Both the position numbers and the translations under genes were made by a program. Source: Silicimonas sp963779765 (GTDB lineage Bacteria; Pseudomonadota; Alphaproteobacteria; Rhodobacterales; Rhodobacteraceae). Taken from it: a stretch of 64,000 bases of DNA. Positions 17,083-25,557 of this stretch are shown here, piece by piece (positions within the stretch are counted from its first letter, which is position 1; each line of letters begins with the position of its first letter). Below the pieces are notes generated by a model, which was given only the letters and a program-made list of their open reading frames with translations, was not told the DNA's origin and ran no database searches. Location of the stretch: the NCBI GenBank assembly GCA_963779765.1, contig CAVZZP010000002.1, positions 1,550,001 to 1,614,000 of the forward strand, given 5' to 3'.

Positions 17083-18279
17083 ATGACACGACCTTTCCTC
17101 GACAATCGGCGCGCTCGACGTCTTTTCCTGGACCGGCACCTTTTGCTGCGCCCTGGATCGGGCACAGGACAGGGCGCTGATCTTGAAGATGTCTTGCATC
17201 GTCTGGGCTTTGTGCAGGTCGATAGCGTCAATACGCTCGCACGCGCTCATGACCTGATCCTGTGGTCGCGGCGTGGCCGGTATCGACCGAAGGCGCTCGA
17301 ACACCTCGTCTCGCACCGACGCACGGCGTTCGAACACTGGACGCACGACGCCGCCGTGATCCCCATGCAGTTCTATCCGATGTGGCGTTTGAAGTTCGCG
17401 CGCGACGAAACGCGAATGCGCGCACGCTGGCCGGACTGGCGCCGAGACGGCTGGGAGGCCGAGCTCGAAGGCGTCTACCGCCACATCGCCGACCACGGCC
17501 CGGCTTGCTCGCTCGACGTCGGCGGTGACGAAAAGAAGGCGTCGTCCGGCTGGTGGGACTGGCATCCGTCCAAGACCGCCCTCGAATTCCTGTGGCGGTC
17601 CGGGCAACTGGCGATCTGCCGTCGTCAGGGCTTCCGGAAGTTCTATGACCTGAGCGAGCGCGTGATCCCGGCCGAGCATCTGAACGCCCGCAACGACGAT
17701 GCCCATGTCATCGACTGGGCCATGACCGCAGCGCTTGAGCGTCTCGGGTTCGGCACCAGCGGCGAACTGGCCGCCTTCTTCGAGATCGTCACGCGCGACG
17801 AAGCGAAAGCCTGGTGCGCCAATGCGCTTGCCGCGGGCCGCATCCTTGAGGCCGACATCGAGATGGCGGATGGGTCGCGACGCCGCAGCTTCACGACCGA
17901 GGCTATCCTTGACCATGCGTCGACCCTACCCGAGCCATCATCGCGCGTGCGCCTTCTCTCACCCTTCGACCCGTTGCTTCGGGATCGGGCGCGCGCAGAG
18001 CGGCTGTTTGGCTTTCACTACCGGATCGAGATCTTCGTCCCCGAAGCCAAGCGGCGGTACGGGTACTACGTGTTTCCCATACTCCAGGGAGATCGGATCA
18101 TCGGACGGCTGGACGCCAAGCGCGTCGAAGGAACGGTCCGCGCCCGCGCCTTCTGGCCGGAACCCGGCGTCCGCATGGGCAAGGATCGTTGTTCCGGCCT
18201 CGAGACGGAGCTCACCCGCCTCAAAGGGCTGGCCGGAGTAGAGACGGTCGAATTCTCAAGTGGATGGTTGCGCGTCTAA
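17083..18279 (+). CDS. YcaQ/AlkX-like winged-helix DNA glycosylase
   Basis: A 398-residue protein of the HTH_42 (formerly DUF1006) family, whose characterised members unhook interstrand DNA crosslinks and alkylated purines. It shows the family QxD catalytic motif in GFVQVDSVN, then EHWTHDAAVIP, LLSPFDPLLRDR, FGFHYRIEIFVPEAKRRYGYYV and a closing FSSGWLRV. The ATG at 17083 (MTRPFLDNRRAR) is preferred to a TTG fifteen bases upstream. The 279 bases before it contain an inverted repeat CTTGAG-N5-CTCAAG at 17006-17022 but no clear promoter. Confidence 0.85.
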   Translation: MTRPFLDNRRARRLFLDRHLLLRPGSGTGQGADLEDVLHRLGFVQVDSVNTLARAHDLILWSRRGRYRPKALEHLVSHRRTAFEHWTHDAAVIPMQFYPMWRLKFARDETRMRARWPDWRRDGWEAELEGVYRHIADHGPACSLDVGGDEKKASSGWWDWHPSKTALEFLWRSGQLAICRRQGFRKFYDLSERVIPAEHLNARNDDAHVIDWAMTAALERLGFGTSGELAAFFEIVTRDEAKAWCANALAAGRILEADIEMADGSRRRSFTTEAILDHASTLPEPSSRVRLLSPFDPLLRDRARAERLFGFHYRIEIFVPEAKRRYGYYVFPILQGDRIIGRLDAKRVEGTVRARAFWPEPGVRMGKDRCSGLETELTRLKGLAGVETVEFSSGWLRV

Positions 18280-18404
18280 GGCGTCAAGCACGCCCCGTCC
18301 TAAAGCCGGCAACGGAGTGCCGACGGGGATCAAGCCGATGCCGGTCACTAGGAGGACCCGCATCGGCTCAAACTTGGTGGCCGTCTCGGCAGCCGTTGAA
18401 TTGC

Positions 18405-18854
18405 TCAGAGCGTTTCCGCAGTGCGTTCCATCCACTCCCGATGCCGTCGTTCATCTGCAAGAGCCCGCTCGAAAAACGCTCGCGACCTTGGGATCGCATC
18501 CTGGTGCGTGGATGCCCGTTCGTAGGCGGTCACGGTATCGTCCTCGTTTGTCTTCATCGCATTGAGGACCGCCGCGTCGCCCATGAGGCCCGCCATCGCG
18601 ACCTTCCCGGTCGTCAGCATCTGCTTCATGTCGCCGTCCTCCGGTGCTTCCGCACCGGTTTCGGCGGCAATTTCCTGAAGTGTGGAAAGGTGCGTCAGGT
18701 GATCCTGGCGGAACGCTTCGACCTGAGTGCTCAGCGCCTCGTGCGACAGCCTTTCGATCGTGCTTTCATAAGCTGCGATCGCGTCGCGCTCCAGGTAGAT
18801 GAGGTTGGTGACGAGGTCCTGGATCGTGTCTTCAGTTCCTACCGTGGTCGCCAT
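18405..18854 (-). CDS. Ferritin-like four-helix stress protein (DUF2383-type)
   Basis: A 149-residue, all-helical protein with repeated acidic/His pairs typical of ferritin-like folds: YLERDAIAAYESTIERL, FRQDHLTHLSTL and FFERALADERRHREWME. It resembles the PA2169-type DUF2383 family often seen in stress regulons. Its function is unknown; metal or peroxide handling is an inference. A strong ribosome site AAAGGAG lies eight bases before the ATG. A candidate EcfG-type promoter lies at 18923-18947. Confidence 0.78.
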   Translation of the reverse strand: MATTVGTEDTIQDLVTNLIYLERDAIAAYESTIERLSHEALSTQVEAFRQDHLTHLSTLQEIAAETGAEAPEDGDMKQMLTTGKVAMAGLMGDAAVLNAMKTNEDDTVTAYERASTHQDAIPRSRAFFERALADERRHREWMERTAETL

Positions 18855-18922
18855 GTCGAGGCTCCTTTCATTTCAATCGGGCTGCAAAGCGCAGTGCAAC
18901 TGACGCACTGGTCAGCCCCATG

Positions 18923-18947
18923 AACAGCCCTGCGCCGCTCATGTTCC
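18923..18947 (-). promoter_or_regulatory. Candidate EcfG (general stress sigma) promoter
   Basis: On the minus strand GGAAC (18943-18947), a 16-bp spacer and TGTT (18923-18926) match the alphaproteobacterial general-stress consensus GGAAC-N16/17-CGTT except for one base. It would start a transcript about 60 nt upstream of the ferritin-like gene, a plausible stress-regulon member. One mismatch and a short motif keep confidence moderate. Confidence 0.42.
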
Positions 18948-19191
18948 AACGAGGGCGGGGAGATTTCGACGGGTGGGGACGCAGCCCGCGTCCAGTCACA
19001 TGGAGAGACCCAGTCATTTATCGCTTTGCGTGCATCGACGGATTCCGCAACGGAGCGGAAGAATTCATGCCGGCGAGGCAGGACGATGATGGAGTGGAAG
19101 AGTTCGCCGCGTAGAAGGGTGTATTAGAACGGAACGACGGACGGCGTGCGTGCGTCCGGGTCTATGATCTGAACCCACTTCTGAAGGGAAG
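18948..19191. other. Non-coding stretch before tRNA-Thr
   Basis: The gene-free interval 18855-19191 holds the ribosome site and candidate promoter of the ferritin-like gene at its left end. In the remainder I see no gene I can support. The only open frame (18920-19114, 64 residues) has no recognisable motif and no convincing ribosome site. Confidence 0.5.
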
Positions 19192-19268
19192 TGGTGCCGC
19201 TGAAGGGACTTCGAACCCCCGACCCCATCATTACGAATGACGTGCTCTACCAGCTGAGCTACAGCGGC
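19192..19268 (-). tRNA. tRNA-Thr (anticodon CGT)
   Basis: On the minus strand a full cloverleaf of 77 nt including an encoded CCA. The acceptor GCCGCTG pairs with CAGCGGC. The D arm is GCTC-AGCTGGTA-GAGC. The anticodon stem CGTCA/TGATG encloses the loop TTCGTAA with anticodon CGT, and the T arm carries GGTTCGAA. CGT reads the threonine codon ACG, common in this GC-rich DNA. It sits 44 bases downstream of the hemY-like gene on the same strand. Confidence 0.95.
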
Positions 19269-19312
19269 GTTCCGGCGGGCCTGATAGCAGGGTTTCCCGC
19301 GGGCGGGTAGAC

Positions 19313-20875
19313 CTATTTTGCGTCTTTTGCAGGCTCGTCGCCGTCGTCGGCCGCGACGTAATCAAGCGGCGGCGCATCGGCGTTGACGGCAGTGGGGGTA
19401 GGCTTCGCCACCACGTCCTCGACCTCCGCCTCGTCCGTGTCGACATCGTCGACGTGGGTTTCCGCTCCCTCGACAAAGCTCTCCTTCGCCGGCGGAGAGA
19501 TCTGTCCCACGATCAGCGGCAGCATCTCGGCCCCGGCGGGAAGCTGGACCGAGGTGTCGTCCGGACGGCGCCATGACAGGGTGTCGAACCCGCCGCAGCT
19601 GTCGCAAACCGGAGCCCAGGACACATGCGACTTGTGACAGTTGTCGCACACCCACTGAGGCCCGCGCGGAGCAGTCAGCGCGCGCGCAAGCCAGCCTTTC
19701 ACCAGCGCATCGTCCGCACCCGAGCCACGTTCGATGGCCGCCATGATGGCCAGCGTGCGCGAGGTGGGGTCGGTCTCGGCCAGGTCGCCCAATGCGGCGC
19801 GGGCGCCTGGGAAGTCCTCGGCTGCGAGGCATAGTTCGGCCTTCAGCATCCGCGTCTCGGGATGATCGGGTTCGACCGTCGTCAACGCGGTGAACCGCTT
19901 CAGCCGCTGACTTGGCGTCTCGCCCGGTTCGATCCGCGCGAAGGCGGCGGCCAGGTCGGGATGCGGATGCACCGACCATGCCTTCTTCAGCACGCGGACG
20001 GCGTTCTTCGGTTTGCCCTGCGCCACATACCCGTCCGCCGCCATGACGGCCGCCGGGATCAGGTCGGGCGACAGCCGGTTCGCCTCGATGGCGGCCTCCC
20101 GCGCCTCGATCGGGTTGTCGACGTCAAGGATCTCCTTCGCCTCGCCCAGAGCCAGCACCGCGTCGCGCCGCTTGTGCACGTCGCGCGGCAGGCTGCCGTG
20201 CTTCAGCTTGGCCCCCAGCGTGCGCCGCGCACCGGCCCAGTCGTGCGCCCCGGCCTGAAGCTGCAACAGGACGTCCTGCGTCTCCTCGTGACGAGGCTTC
20301 AGCGCGAAGGCCTTCTCGGCCAGCTTCATGGCCGTCGCCGTATCGCCGTCCGCCAGCTTCTGCTTCATCAGGCCCCGCACGCCGACGAAGCGGGTGCGAT
20401 CCTCGGCGAGCAGTTGCTTGTAGGCGGCTTCGGCCCGGGCCCGGTCGCCCGCCTGTTCGGCCGCCTGTGCCGTCAGAAGCGTGGTCAGGTCGGGTCGACC
20501 CAGCAGACGCTCGGCCTTCTGCGCCTTGGTCAGGGCCAGTCGCGATTCGCCCGAGGCCAGCGCCATCATGCCTTCGGCCAGCGCATCGAAGCCCTTCCGC
20601 TCGCGCCGCCGGTCGAAATAGCGGTCGATCGCGGTCTTGTCGCCGCTGGCGAAGCGGATGAAGGCGACGATCAGGCCGACCACCTTCATCACGATCCAGA
20701 GCGCCAGCATCAGCACCAGAAGCGCCACCACCGATTCCAAGGGTCCAAGGGTGAATTCGGTGCCCGCCACCGACAGGCGCACCCCGCCATCGGTCTGGAG
20801 CAGAACGCCCGCACCCCAGGCCGCCGCTGCGACGAGGAGAAGAAAGAGGATGATCTTGAGAAGGGACCAAAGCAT
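19313..20875 (-). CDS. HemY-like TPR membrane protein with C-terminal zinc ribbon
   Basis: A 520-residue protein named after the hemY position in heme operons; its biochemical role in heme synthesis is unproven. Two N-terminal membrane helices (about 2-25 and 45-70) precede a tetratricopeptide array (AEAAYKQLLAEDRT, AMKLAEKAFALKPRHEE, AVRVLKKAWSVHPHPD). Near the C-terminus a four-cysteine zinc ribbon, CDNCHKS...CDSCGGFDTLSW, is followed by an acidic disordered tail. The ATG at 20875 is favoured; a GTG at 20884 abuts the Mic60-like stop. It is the last gene of the hemD-Mic60-hemY run. Confidence 0.85.
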   Translation of the reverse strand: MLWSLLKIILFLLLVAAAAWGAGVLLQTDGGVRLSVAGTEFTLGPLESVVALLVLMLALWIVMKVVGLIVAFIRFASGDKTAIDRYFDRRRERKGFDALAEGMMALASGESRLALTKAQKAERLLGRPDLTTLLTAQAAEQAGDRARAEAAYKQLLAEDRTRFVGVRGLMKQKLADGDTATAMKLAEKAFALKPRHEETQDVLLQLQAGAHDWAGARRTLGAKLKHGSLPRDVHKRRDAVLALGEAKEILDVDNPIEAREAAIEANRLSPDLIPAAVMAADGYVAQGKPKNAVRVLKKAWSVHPHPDLAAAFARIEPGETPSQRLKRFTALTTVEPDHPETRMLKAELCLAAEDFPGARAALGDLAETDPTSRTLAIMAAIERGSGADDALVKGWLARALTAPRGPQWVCDNCHKSHVSWAPVCDSCGGFDTLSWRRPDDTSVQLPAGAEMLPLIVGQISPPAKESFVEGAETHVDDVDTDEAEVEDVVAKPTPTAVNADAPPLDYVAADDGDEPAKDAK

Positions 20876-20884
20876 CGGCTGCAC

Positions 20885-22201
20885 TCAATTCGTCGTGGCG
20901 GAAAATTCGTCAAGCGCGGCCAGGGCGCCGGTTCGTGCCCGCGCCTGCGTCAGCCAGTCGTTCATGGCCTCCTGCGCTTCGGGGGGCAGAGCGTCCAGCA
21001 CGTCCAGCGCGTCAGCCAGCCGTCCTTCGTTCAGCGCGGCCTCGGCGCGTGACAGCACGGCGTCGGGATCGTCGCCCTGCTTCGGGGCCAGCGACCTTGC
21101 GTTGGTCTGCCGCTTCAGGAACGCCACGAACCGGTCCCCTGCCGAAGCGTCCTGAGGCACGGTCTGCACCGCAGCCAGTGCGTCGCGCGCGGCCTCGGGA
21201 AAGTTCTGCTGCAATTGAGTCAGCGTCGGAACGCCCGTCTCGGCCGCATCGGTCAGCGCATCGGGCGCCGCGTCGAACCGCGACAGCGATTCGGCGAAAG
21301 GCGCGCCGCCTTCTACGGCGGTCCGCAATTCCGAGAGCGCCGCCTGGCGCTCGGCCAGGGCAGCGGCGTCGGCGGCGTCGGCCTCGATCTGCGACGCGCG
21401 CGAGTTCGCCTCCTCGACGCGAGCTTCGGCGTCGGCGGCAAGCGCGTTCAACTCGGCCCGGAAATCCGCAAGCTGGTCTTCGGCGGCACCTTCCAGCGCG
21501 CCGGGACCAGTGTTTTCGGCGACGGTTTCTTCCAGGACGGCCAGCCGATTCTCCAGGCCCGACAGCGTGTCCTCAAGAGAGGTCAGCCGCCCGTCCAACG
21601 CGTCCGTGCCGTCGTCCCCGGCCGCCTCGATCAGCCGCGCCTCGATTTCACCGACGCGCGCGTCGATGTCGGACAAGTCGGTGACCGGCGGTTCGGGCAA
21701 GGTGTCGACCCTCTCGCTGAGCGAAGCAAGGCCGCTTTCGTTCGCCTCGAGCCGTGCGGTCAGGTCGCCGTCGCCCAAGGGTTCGGCGGGCGGCAGAAAG
21801 CTCGCGACGCCATAGCCGATCGCCCCGGCGACAAGGCCGCCCAGCACCAGTGGCACGAACCCGGGTCCACGTTGCACCTGCACGGGTTGCGGCGGAGAAG
21901 ACACGGCCAAGGGCTTGGTCATTGAATCGGGATCAGGCGGCACATCCTCGACATCAGACGTCGTCTCCGACGCTTCAGGCTCCGCGTCGACGGTTTCGGA
22001 GGGGGCGACGCTGTCGGACGGCGTCTCTTCGGTCGTCGCTTCCGGCTCCTCGTGCATCACGAACGGCGCGTCGCTCGGCCCGGCGACCTCGACCGTCTCC
22101 GCAGGTTCGTCCGATGACGGGTCCGGTGTCGCAACGGCGTCGCCTTCGGTCACCTTCTGCGGCGCGTCCTGGGTTCGAGGAGTCTTGGGACGTTTGACCA
22201 C
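20885..22201 (-). CDS. Alphaproteobacterial Mic60/mitofilin-like membrane protein
   Basis: A 438-residue protein with an acidic, low-complexity N-terminal region (about 1-110), one membrane helix (GFVPLVLGGLVAGAIGYGVA, about 113-132), a long coiled coil (about 145-300, LEANESGLASLSERVDTL and similar heptads) and a helical C-terminal mitofilin-like domain (SRAEAALNEGRLADALDVLD). Known alphaproteobacterial Mic60 genes sit beside heme genes, exactly as here between hemD and hemY. Mic60 homologues shape intracytoplasmic membranes or cristae. It starts at GTG 22201, supported by an AAGGAAGGTGA ribosome site eight bases upstream. Confidence 0.8.
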   Translation of the reverse strand: MVKRPKTPRTQDAPQKVTEGDAVATPDPSSDEPAETVEVAGPSDAPFVMHEEPEATTEETPSDSVAPSETVDAEPEASETTSDVEDVPPDPDSMTKPLAVSSPPQPVQVQRGPGFVPLVLGGLVAGAIGYGVASFLPPAEPLGDGDLTARLEANESGLASLSERVDTLPEPPVTDLSDIDARVGEIEARLIEAAGDDGTDALDGRLTSLEDTLSGLENRLAVLEETVAENTGPGALEGAAEDQLADFRAELNALAADAEARVEEANSRASQIEADAADAAALAERQAALSELRTAVEGGAPFAESLSRFDAAPDALTDAAETGVPTLTQLQQNFPEAARDALAAVQTVPQDASAGDRFVAFLKRQTNARSLAPKQGDDPDAVLSRAEAALNEGRLADALDVLDALPPEAQEAMNDWLTQARARTGALAALDEFSATTN

Positions 22202-22294
22202 GGGCGCTCACCTTCCTTTTGCGCGGCAAGGCCCGCGCCGACATTCGCACCCCTTGATCTTAGTGCGCTGACCGAAGGGCAACAAGGCGACGGG

Positions 22295-23002
22295 TCACAA
22301 TGCCTCGGTCACGCGCCGGCAAAGCGCCTCGGCGGTCGGTGTCTCGGCGACCGTGACGCGCCCCGGTCCGGTCCAGGCTTCGCGCGTGGCGGGGCTGATC
22401 GCTATGACGAAAAGCGGTGCACGGATCGGCGTGGCGGACAGCAACCCGGCAGTGCGCGGAGAGAAAAGCGGCACCACGACAGGCGAATTTCCCTGCAACA
22501 GAGCCTCGGCGGCGCGCGAAAGAGGCCGCGCGACCTGATCATAGATCACCGCTTCCTCCACCGTCAGACCCTTGGCTGCGGCGCGTCCAGCCAAGTCCCC
22601 GCGCGTATGGACGCCTCTGGCATGAAGCGCCGGTCCCGCGAGTCCTTCGATATTTTCCAGAAACGCCTCGACGTCGGCTCCAAGACAGCGCGCGTCGGCA
22701 CCCTGCTCTCTCGCCAGCGCCGCCGTGCGCTCTCCCACAGTCACCACGGTCTGCCCCGCCAGGGCGCGGCCAAGTCGCCGCACCGCGTTGCCGGATGTGA
22801 CGATGACCGTCCGAAACAGCGTCAGATCCGGAAGCTCACCCGCATCGACGATTTCCAGGAGGGGAGACACGACGCAAGGCAGTCGCCGCCCGGCCCGCGC
22901 CTCGCACAGGGCCAGGAACTCACGCGACCGCGCCTCGGGCCGCGTCAGCAGAAGCGTCGCCTCGCCGACCGGCGTCTCGGGGGCCTCGCTTGTCTGGGGC
23001 AT
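22295..23002 (-). CDS. hemD: Uroporphyrinogen-III synthase
   Basis: A 235-residue HemD-like protein, which closes hydroxymethylbilane into uroporphyrinogen III, the common tetrapyrrole precursor. The family is poorly conserved; visible features are LLLTRPEARSREFLAL, TVIVTSGNAVRRLGRA, TVEEAVIYDQVARPLS and VPLFSPRTAGLL, all at expected places. It is divergent from tsaD (43 bp apart) and precedes the Mic60-like and HemY-like genes, the classic context. Confidence 0.87.
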   Translation of the reverse strand: MPQTSEAPETPVGEATLLLTRPEARSREFLALCEARAGRRLPCVVSPLLEIVDAGELPDLTLFRTVIVTSGNAVRRLGRALAGQTVVTVGERTAALAREQGADARCLGADVEAFLENIEGLAGPALHARGVHTRGDLAGRAAAKGLTVEEAVIYDQVARPLSRAAEALLQGNSPVVVPLFSPRTAGLLSATPIRAPLFVIAISPATREAWTGPGRVTVAETPTAEALCRRVTEAL

Positions 23003-23045
23003 GGGTGGATGCTACCTGCGCTGTCATGGTCGGGCGAAGCGTATC

Positions 23046-24125
23046 ATGACGGGTCTGGTCCTCGGGATCGAGTCGAGTTGCGACGACACCGCAGCCGCCG
23101 TGGTCGCATCGGACCGGCGCATCCTGTCCTCGGTCGTCGCCGACCAGTCGCGGCTGCACGCGGCTTTCGGCGGCGTCGTCCCCGAGATCGCCGCCCGCGC
23201 CCACACCGAAAAGCTGGACCACGCCGTCGAGGCCGCCCTTGCCGATGCCGGCGTCACCCTTGCCGACATCGACGCCATCGCCGTGACGGCCGGCCCCGGC
23301 CTCATCGGCGGCGTCCTCTCGGGCGTCATGCTGGCGCGCGGCCTCGCCACCGGGACCGGCGTGCCGCTCATCGGCGTCAATCACCTCGCCGGCCACGCCC
23401 TCACCCCGCGTCTGACCGACGATCTCGCCTTTCCCTACCTCATGCTCCTCGTCTCGGGCGGTCATTGCCAGTTCCTGATCGTCAACGGACCCGACGACTT
23501 CACCCGTCTCGGCGGCACCATCGACGACGCGCCGGGCGAGGCCTTCGACAAGACCGCCCGCGCCCTCGGCCTGCCGCAACCGGGCGGCCCCGAGGTCGAG
23601 CGCGAAGCGGCACGCGGCGACCCGAGGCGGTTCGACTTCCCCCGCCCCCTCCTCAACCGCCCCGACTGCGACATGAGCTTCTCGGGCCTCAAGACCGCGC
23701 TGATGCGCGAACGCGACCGGATCGTCGCCGAGAAGTCCGGCCTCACCCGCCAGGACCGCGCCGATCTCTGCGCCGGATTCCAGGCCGCCGTCACCGATGT
23801 GCTCGCCCAGAAGGCGGCGCGCGCCATCGACACCTATCTGGCCACGTCGCCCACTGTTCCAGCCATGGCCGTGGCAGGCGGCGTCGCGGCGAATAGCGCC
23901 ATTCGTTCCGGTTTAGAGACTGTTTCGGCTGAGAAGGGCGTCGCCTTCATCGCCCCTCCCCTTTCCCTTTGCACCGACAATGCCGCCATGATCGCCTGGG
24001 CCGGAATCGAGCTTCTCGCCGTCGGCCATCCCGGCATGGACCCCCTCGTCGCGCGTCCGCGTTGGCCGCTCGACGACAGCCGCCCAGCGATTCTCGGCAG
24101 CGGCAAGAAAGGGGCCAAGGCATGA
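23046..24125 (+). CDS. tsaD: tRNA N6-threonylcarbamoyladenosine transferase TsaD
   Basis: A 359-residue Kae1/TsaD protein that transfers the threonylcarbamoyl group to A37 of ANN-decoding tRNAs. It has the start LGIESSCDDTAAAVV, the metal-binding histidines in HLAGHALTPRL, the ASKHA nucleotide-binding LLVSGGHCQF, FDKTARALGLPQPGGPEVE and SLCTDNAAMIAW. Its partner TsaE is also in this window (35212-35691). Its stop overlaps the gpsA start (ATGA). Confidence 0.96.
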   Translation: MTGLVLGIESSCDDTAAAVVASDRRILSSVVADQSRLHAAFGGVVPEIAARAHTEKLDHAVEAALADAGVTLADIDAIAVTAGPGLIGGVLSGVMLARGLATGTGVPLIGVNHLAGHALTPRLTDDLAFPYLMLLVSGGHCQFLIVNGPDDFTRLGGTIDDAPGEAFDKTARALGLPQPGGPEVEREAARGDPRRFDFPRPLLNRPDCDMSFSGLKTALMRERDRIVAEKSGLTRQDRADLCAGFQAAVTDVLAQKAARAIDTYLATSPTVPAMAVAGGVAANSAIRSGLETVSAEKGVAFIAPPLSLCTDNAAMIAWAGIELLAVGHPGMDPLVARPRWPLDDSRPAILGSGKKGAKA

Positions 24126-25066
24126 GCATCGCAATCCTTGGCGGCGGCGCCTTCGGAACGGCCCTCGCCCTGACCCTGTCCGCAGACGGCACGCCGGTCA
24201 CCCTGTGGATTCGCGACGCGGAGGAGGCCGGCGCCATGACCGCCTCGCGCCGGACCGGCCGTCGCCTTCCCGGCCTCGACCTGCCCCCGTCCCTGACCGT
24301 CACGCCGAACATGCCCGAGGCGGAACTCACGCTTCTGACCGTACCCGCCCAGTCCGTCCGCGCCTTCCTGAAGACCCACGCACGCACGCTCGCCGCTCGC
24401 ACCCTCATCACCTGCGCCAAGGGGATCGAGCGCGGCACCGGCTTCGGCCCGGTGTCCGTCGTCACCGACACCCTGCCCGGTACGCGCGCAGGCATCCTCA
24501 CCGGCCCCAGCTTTGCCGTCGACATCGCCCGCGGGCTTCCGACCGCCCTCGTCCTCGCCATGCCGGACGTGACCGAGGACGAACAGGCTGCTCTCTCGCG
24601 TCCCGCCCTGCGCGTCTACCGCACCGACGACGTGGCCGGTGCCGAACTCGGCGGCGCGCTCAAGAACGTCATCGCGCTGGCCGCCGGAATGGCCATCGGC
24701 GCCGGTCTGGGCGACAGCGCCCGGGCAGCGCTGATCGCGCGCGGCTTCGCCGAGATGACACGATTCACGGTGCGCGGCGGGGGACGTCCCGAAACGCTTG
24801 CAGGCCTGTCCGGCCTCGGCGACCTGGTCCTCACCGCCACGTCGGACAAGTCCCGCAACTTCGCCGCCGGCTGCGCGCTCGGTCGTGGAGAGACGCTGAA
24901 CCCGACGGTCACCGTCGAAGGCGTCGCGACCGCGCAGGCGCTGGCCGAGACGTCGACCGCCGACGACATGCCGATCACCCATGCCGTCGCCGCCGTGACG
25001 CGCGGCGACATGGGTGTGATCGATGCGACCGATGCGCTTCTCGCGCGTCCCATGCGAAAGGAGTGA
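24122..25066 (+). CDS. gpsA: Glycerol-3-phosphate dehydrogenase [NAD(P)+]
   Basis: A 314-residue enzyme that reduces dihydroxyacetone phosphate to sn-glycerol-3-phosphate for phospholipid synthesis. The Rossmann motif ILGGGAFGTALA is at 4-15; other family blocks are ITCAKGIERGTG, LTGPSFAVDIARGLPTA, the catalytic-Lys region ELGGALKNVIALAAGM and LSGLGDLVLTATSDKSRN. The ATG at 24122 overlaps tsaD by 4 bp. The EVE-domain gene follows after five bases. Confidence 0.96.
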   Translation: MSIAILGGGAFGTALALTLSADGTPVTLWIRDAEEAGAMTASRRTGRRLPGLDLPPSLTVTPNMPEAELTLLTVPAQSVRAFLKTHARTLAARTLITCAKGIERGTGFGPVSVVTDTLPGTRAGILTGPSFAVDIARGLPTALVLAMPDVTEDEQAALSRPALRVYRTDDVAGAELGGALKNVIALAAGMAIGAGLGDSARAALIARGFAEMTRFTVRGGGRPETLAGLSGLGDLVLTATSDKSRNFAAGCALGRGETLNPTVTVEGVATAQALAETSTADDMPITHAVAAVTRGDMGVIDATDALLARPMRKE

Positions 25067-25071
25067 CACCC

Positions 25072-25500
25072 GTGGCCTACTGGCTGTTCAAGTCCGAACC
25101 CTCGACCTGGGGCTGGGAAGACCAGGTCGAAATGGGCGACATCGGCCAGGAGTGGGACGGCGTCCGCAACTATCAGGCCCGCAACAACATGCGCGCCATG
25201 AAGACCGGCGATCTTGGCTTCTTCTACCACTCGCAGACCGAGAAGGCCGTCGTGGGTATCGTGCGCGTGACGGCGGAATCCCACCCTGACAGCACCACGG
25301 ACGACGACAGGTGGGACTGCGTCGACGTTGTCGCGGTGCGTCCGGTGCGGTCGCCCGTCACGCTAGACGACGTCAAGGCCGAGCCTCGGCTGAAGAACAT
25401 GGTCCTCGCCAACAACACCCGCCTGTCCGTCCAGCCCGTCACCGACGAGGAATGGAAGATCGTCTGCGGCATGGCAGGTCTCGACCCCGAAAAGCTGTAG
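25072..25500 (+). CDS. EVE-domain protein
   Basis: A 142-residue single EVE (PUA-like) domain. VAYWLFKSEPSTWGWEDQ, WDGVRNYQARNNMR, GDLGFFYHS and VVGIVRVTAESHPD are hallmark segments of the aromatic cage that, in characterised homologues, reads modified nucleobases. The start is a GTG at 25072 preceded by AAAGGAG. It follows gpsA in the usual alphaproteobacterial order. Its substrate (modified tRNA or DNA bases) is an inference from the family. Confidence 0.88.
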   Translation: MAYWLFKSEPSTWGWEDQVEMGDIGQEWDGVRNYQARNNMRAMKTGDLGFFYHSQTEKAVVGIVRVTAESHPDSTTDDDRWDCVDVVAVRPVRSPVTLDDVKAEPRLKNMVLANNTRLSVQPVTDEEWKIVCGMAGLDPEKL

Positions 25501-25557
25501 TCACGCACCCGCCCCTCCGCCATAGTCCGCCCAAACGCCATGTGGAGGGACACTATC

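Noticed and set aside
17038..17916. 292-residue minus-strand open frame over the YcaQ-like gene
   Set aside because: No recognisable domain and the opposite strand is clearly coding.
18920..19114. 64-residue open frame upstream of tRNA-Thr
   Set aside because: No ribosome site, no motif, and it overlaps the candidate promoter region on the other strand.
23834..25500. Long antisense and alternate-frame open readings over tsaD, gpsA and the EVE gene
   Set aside because: Typical high-GC shadows; they lack motifs and conflict with three well conserved proteins.
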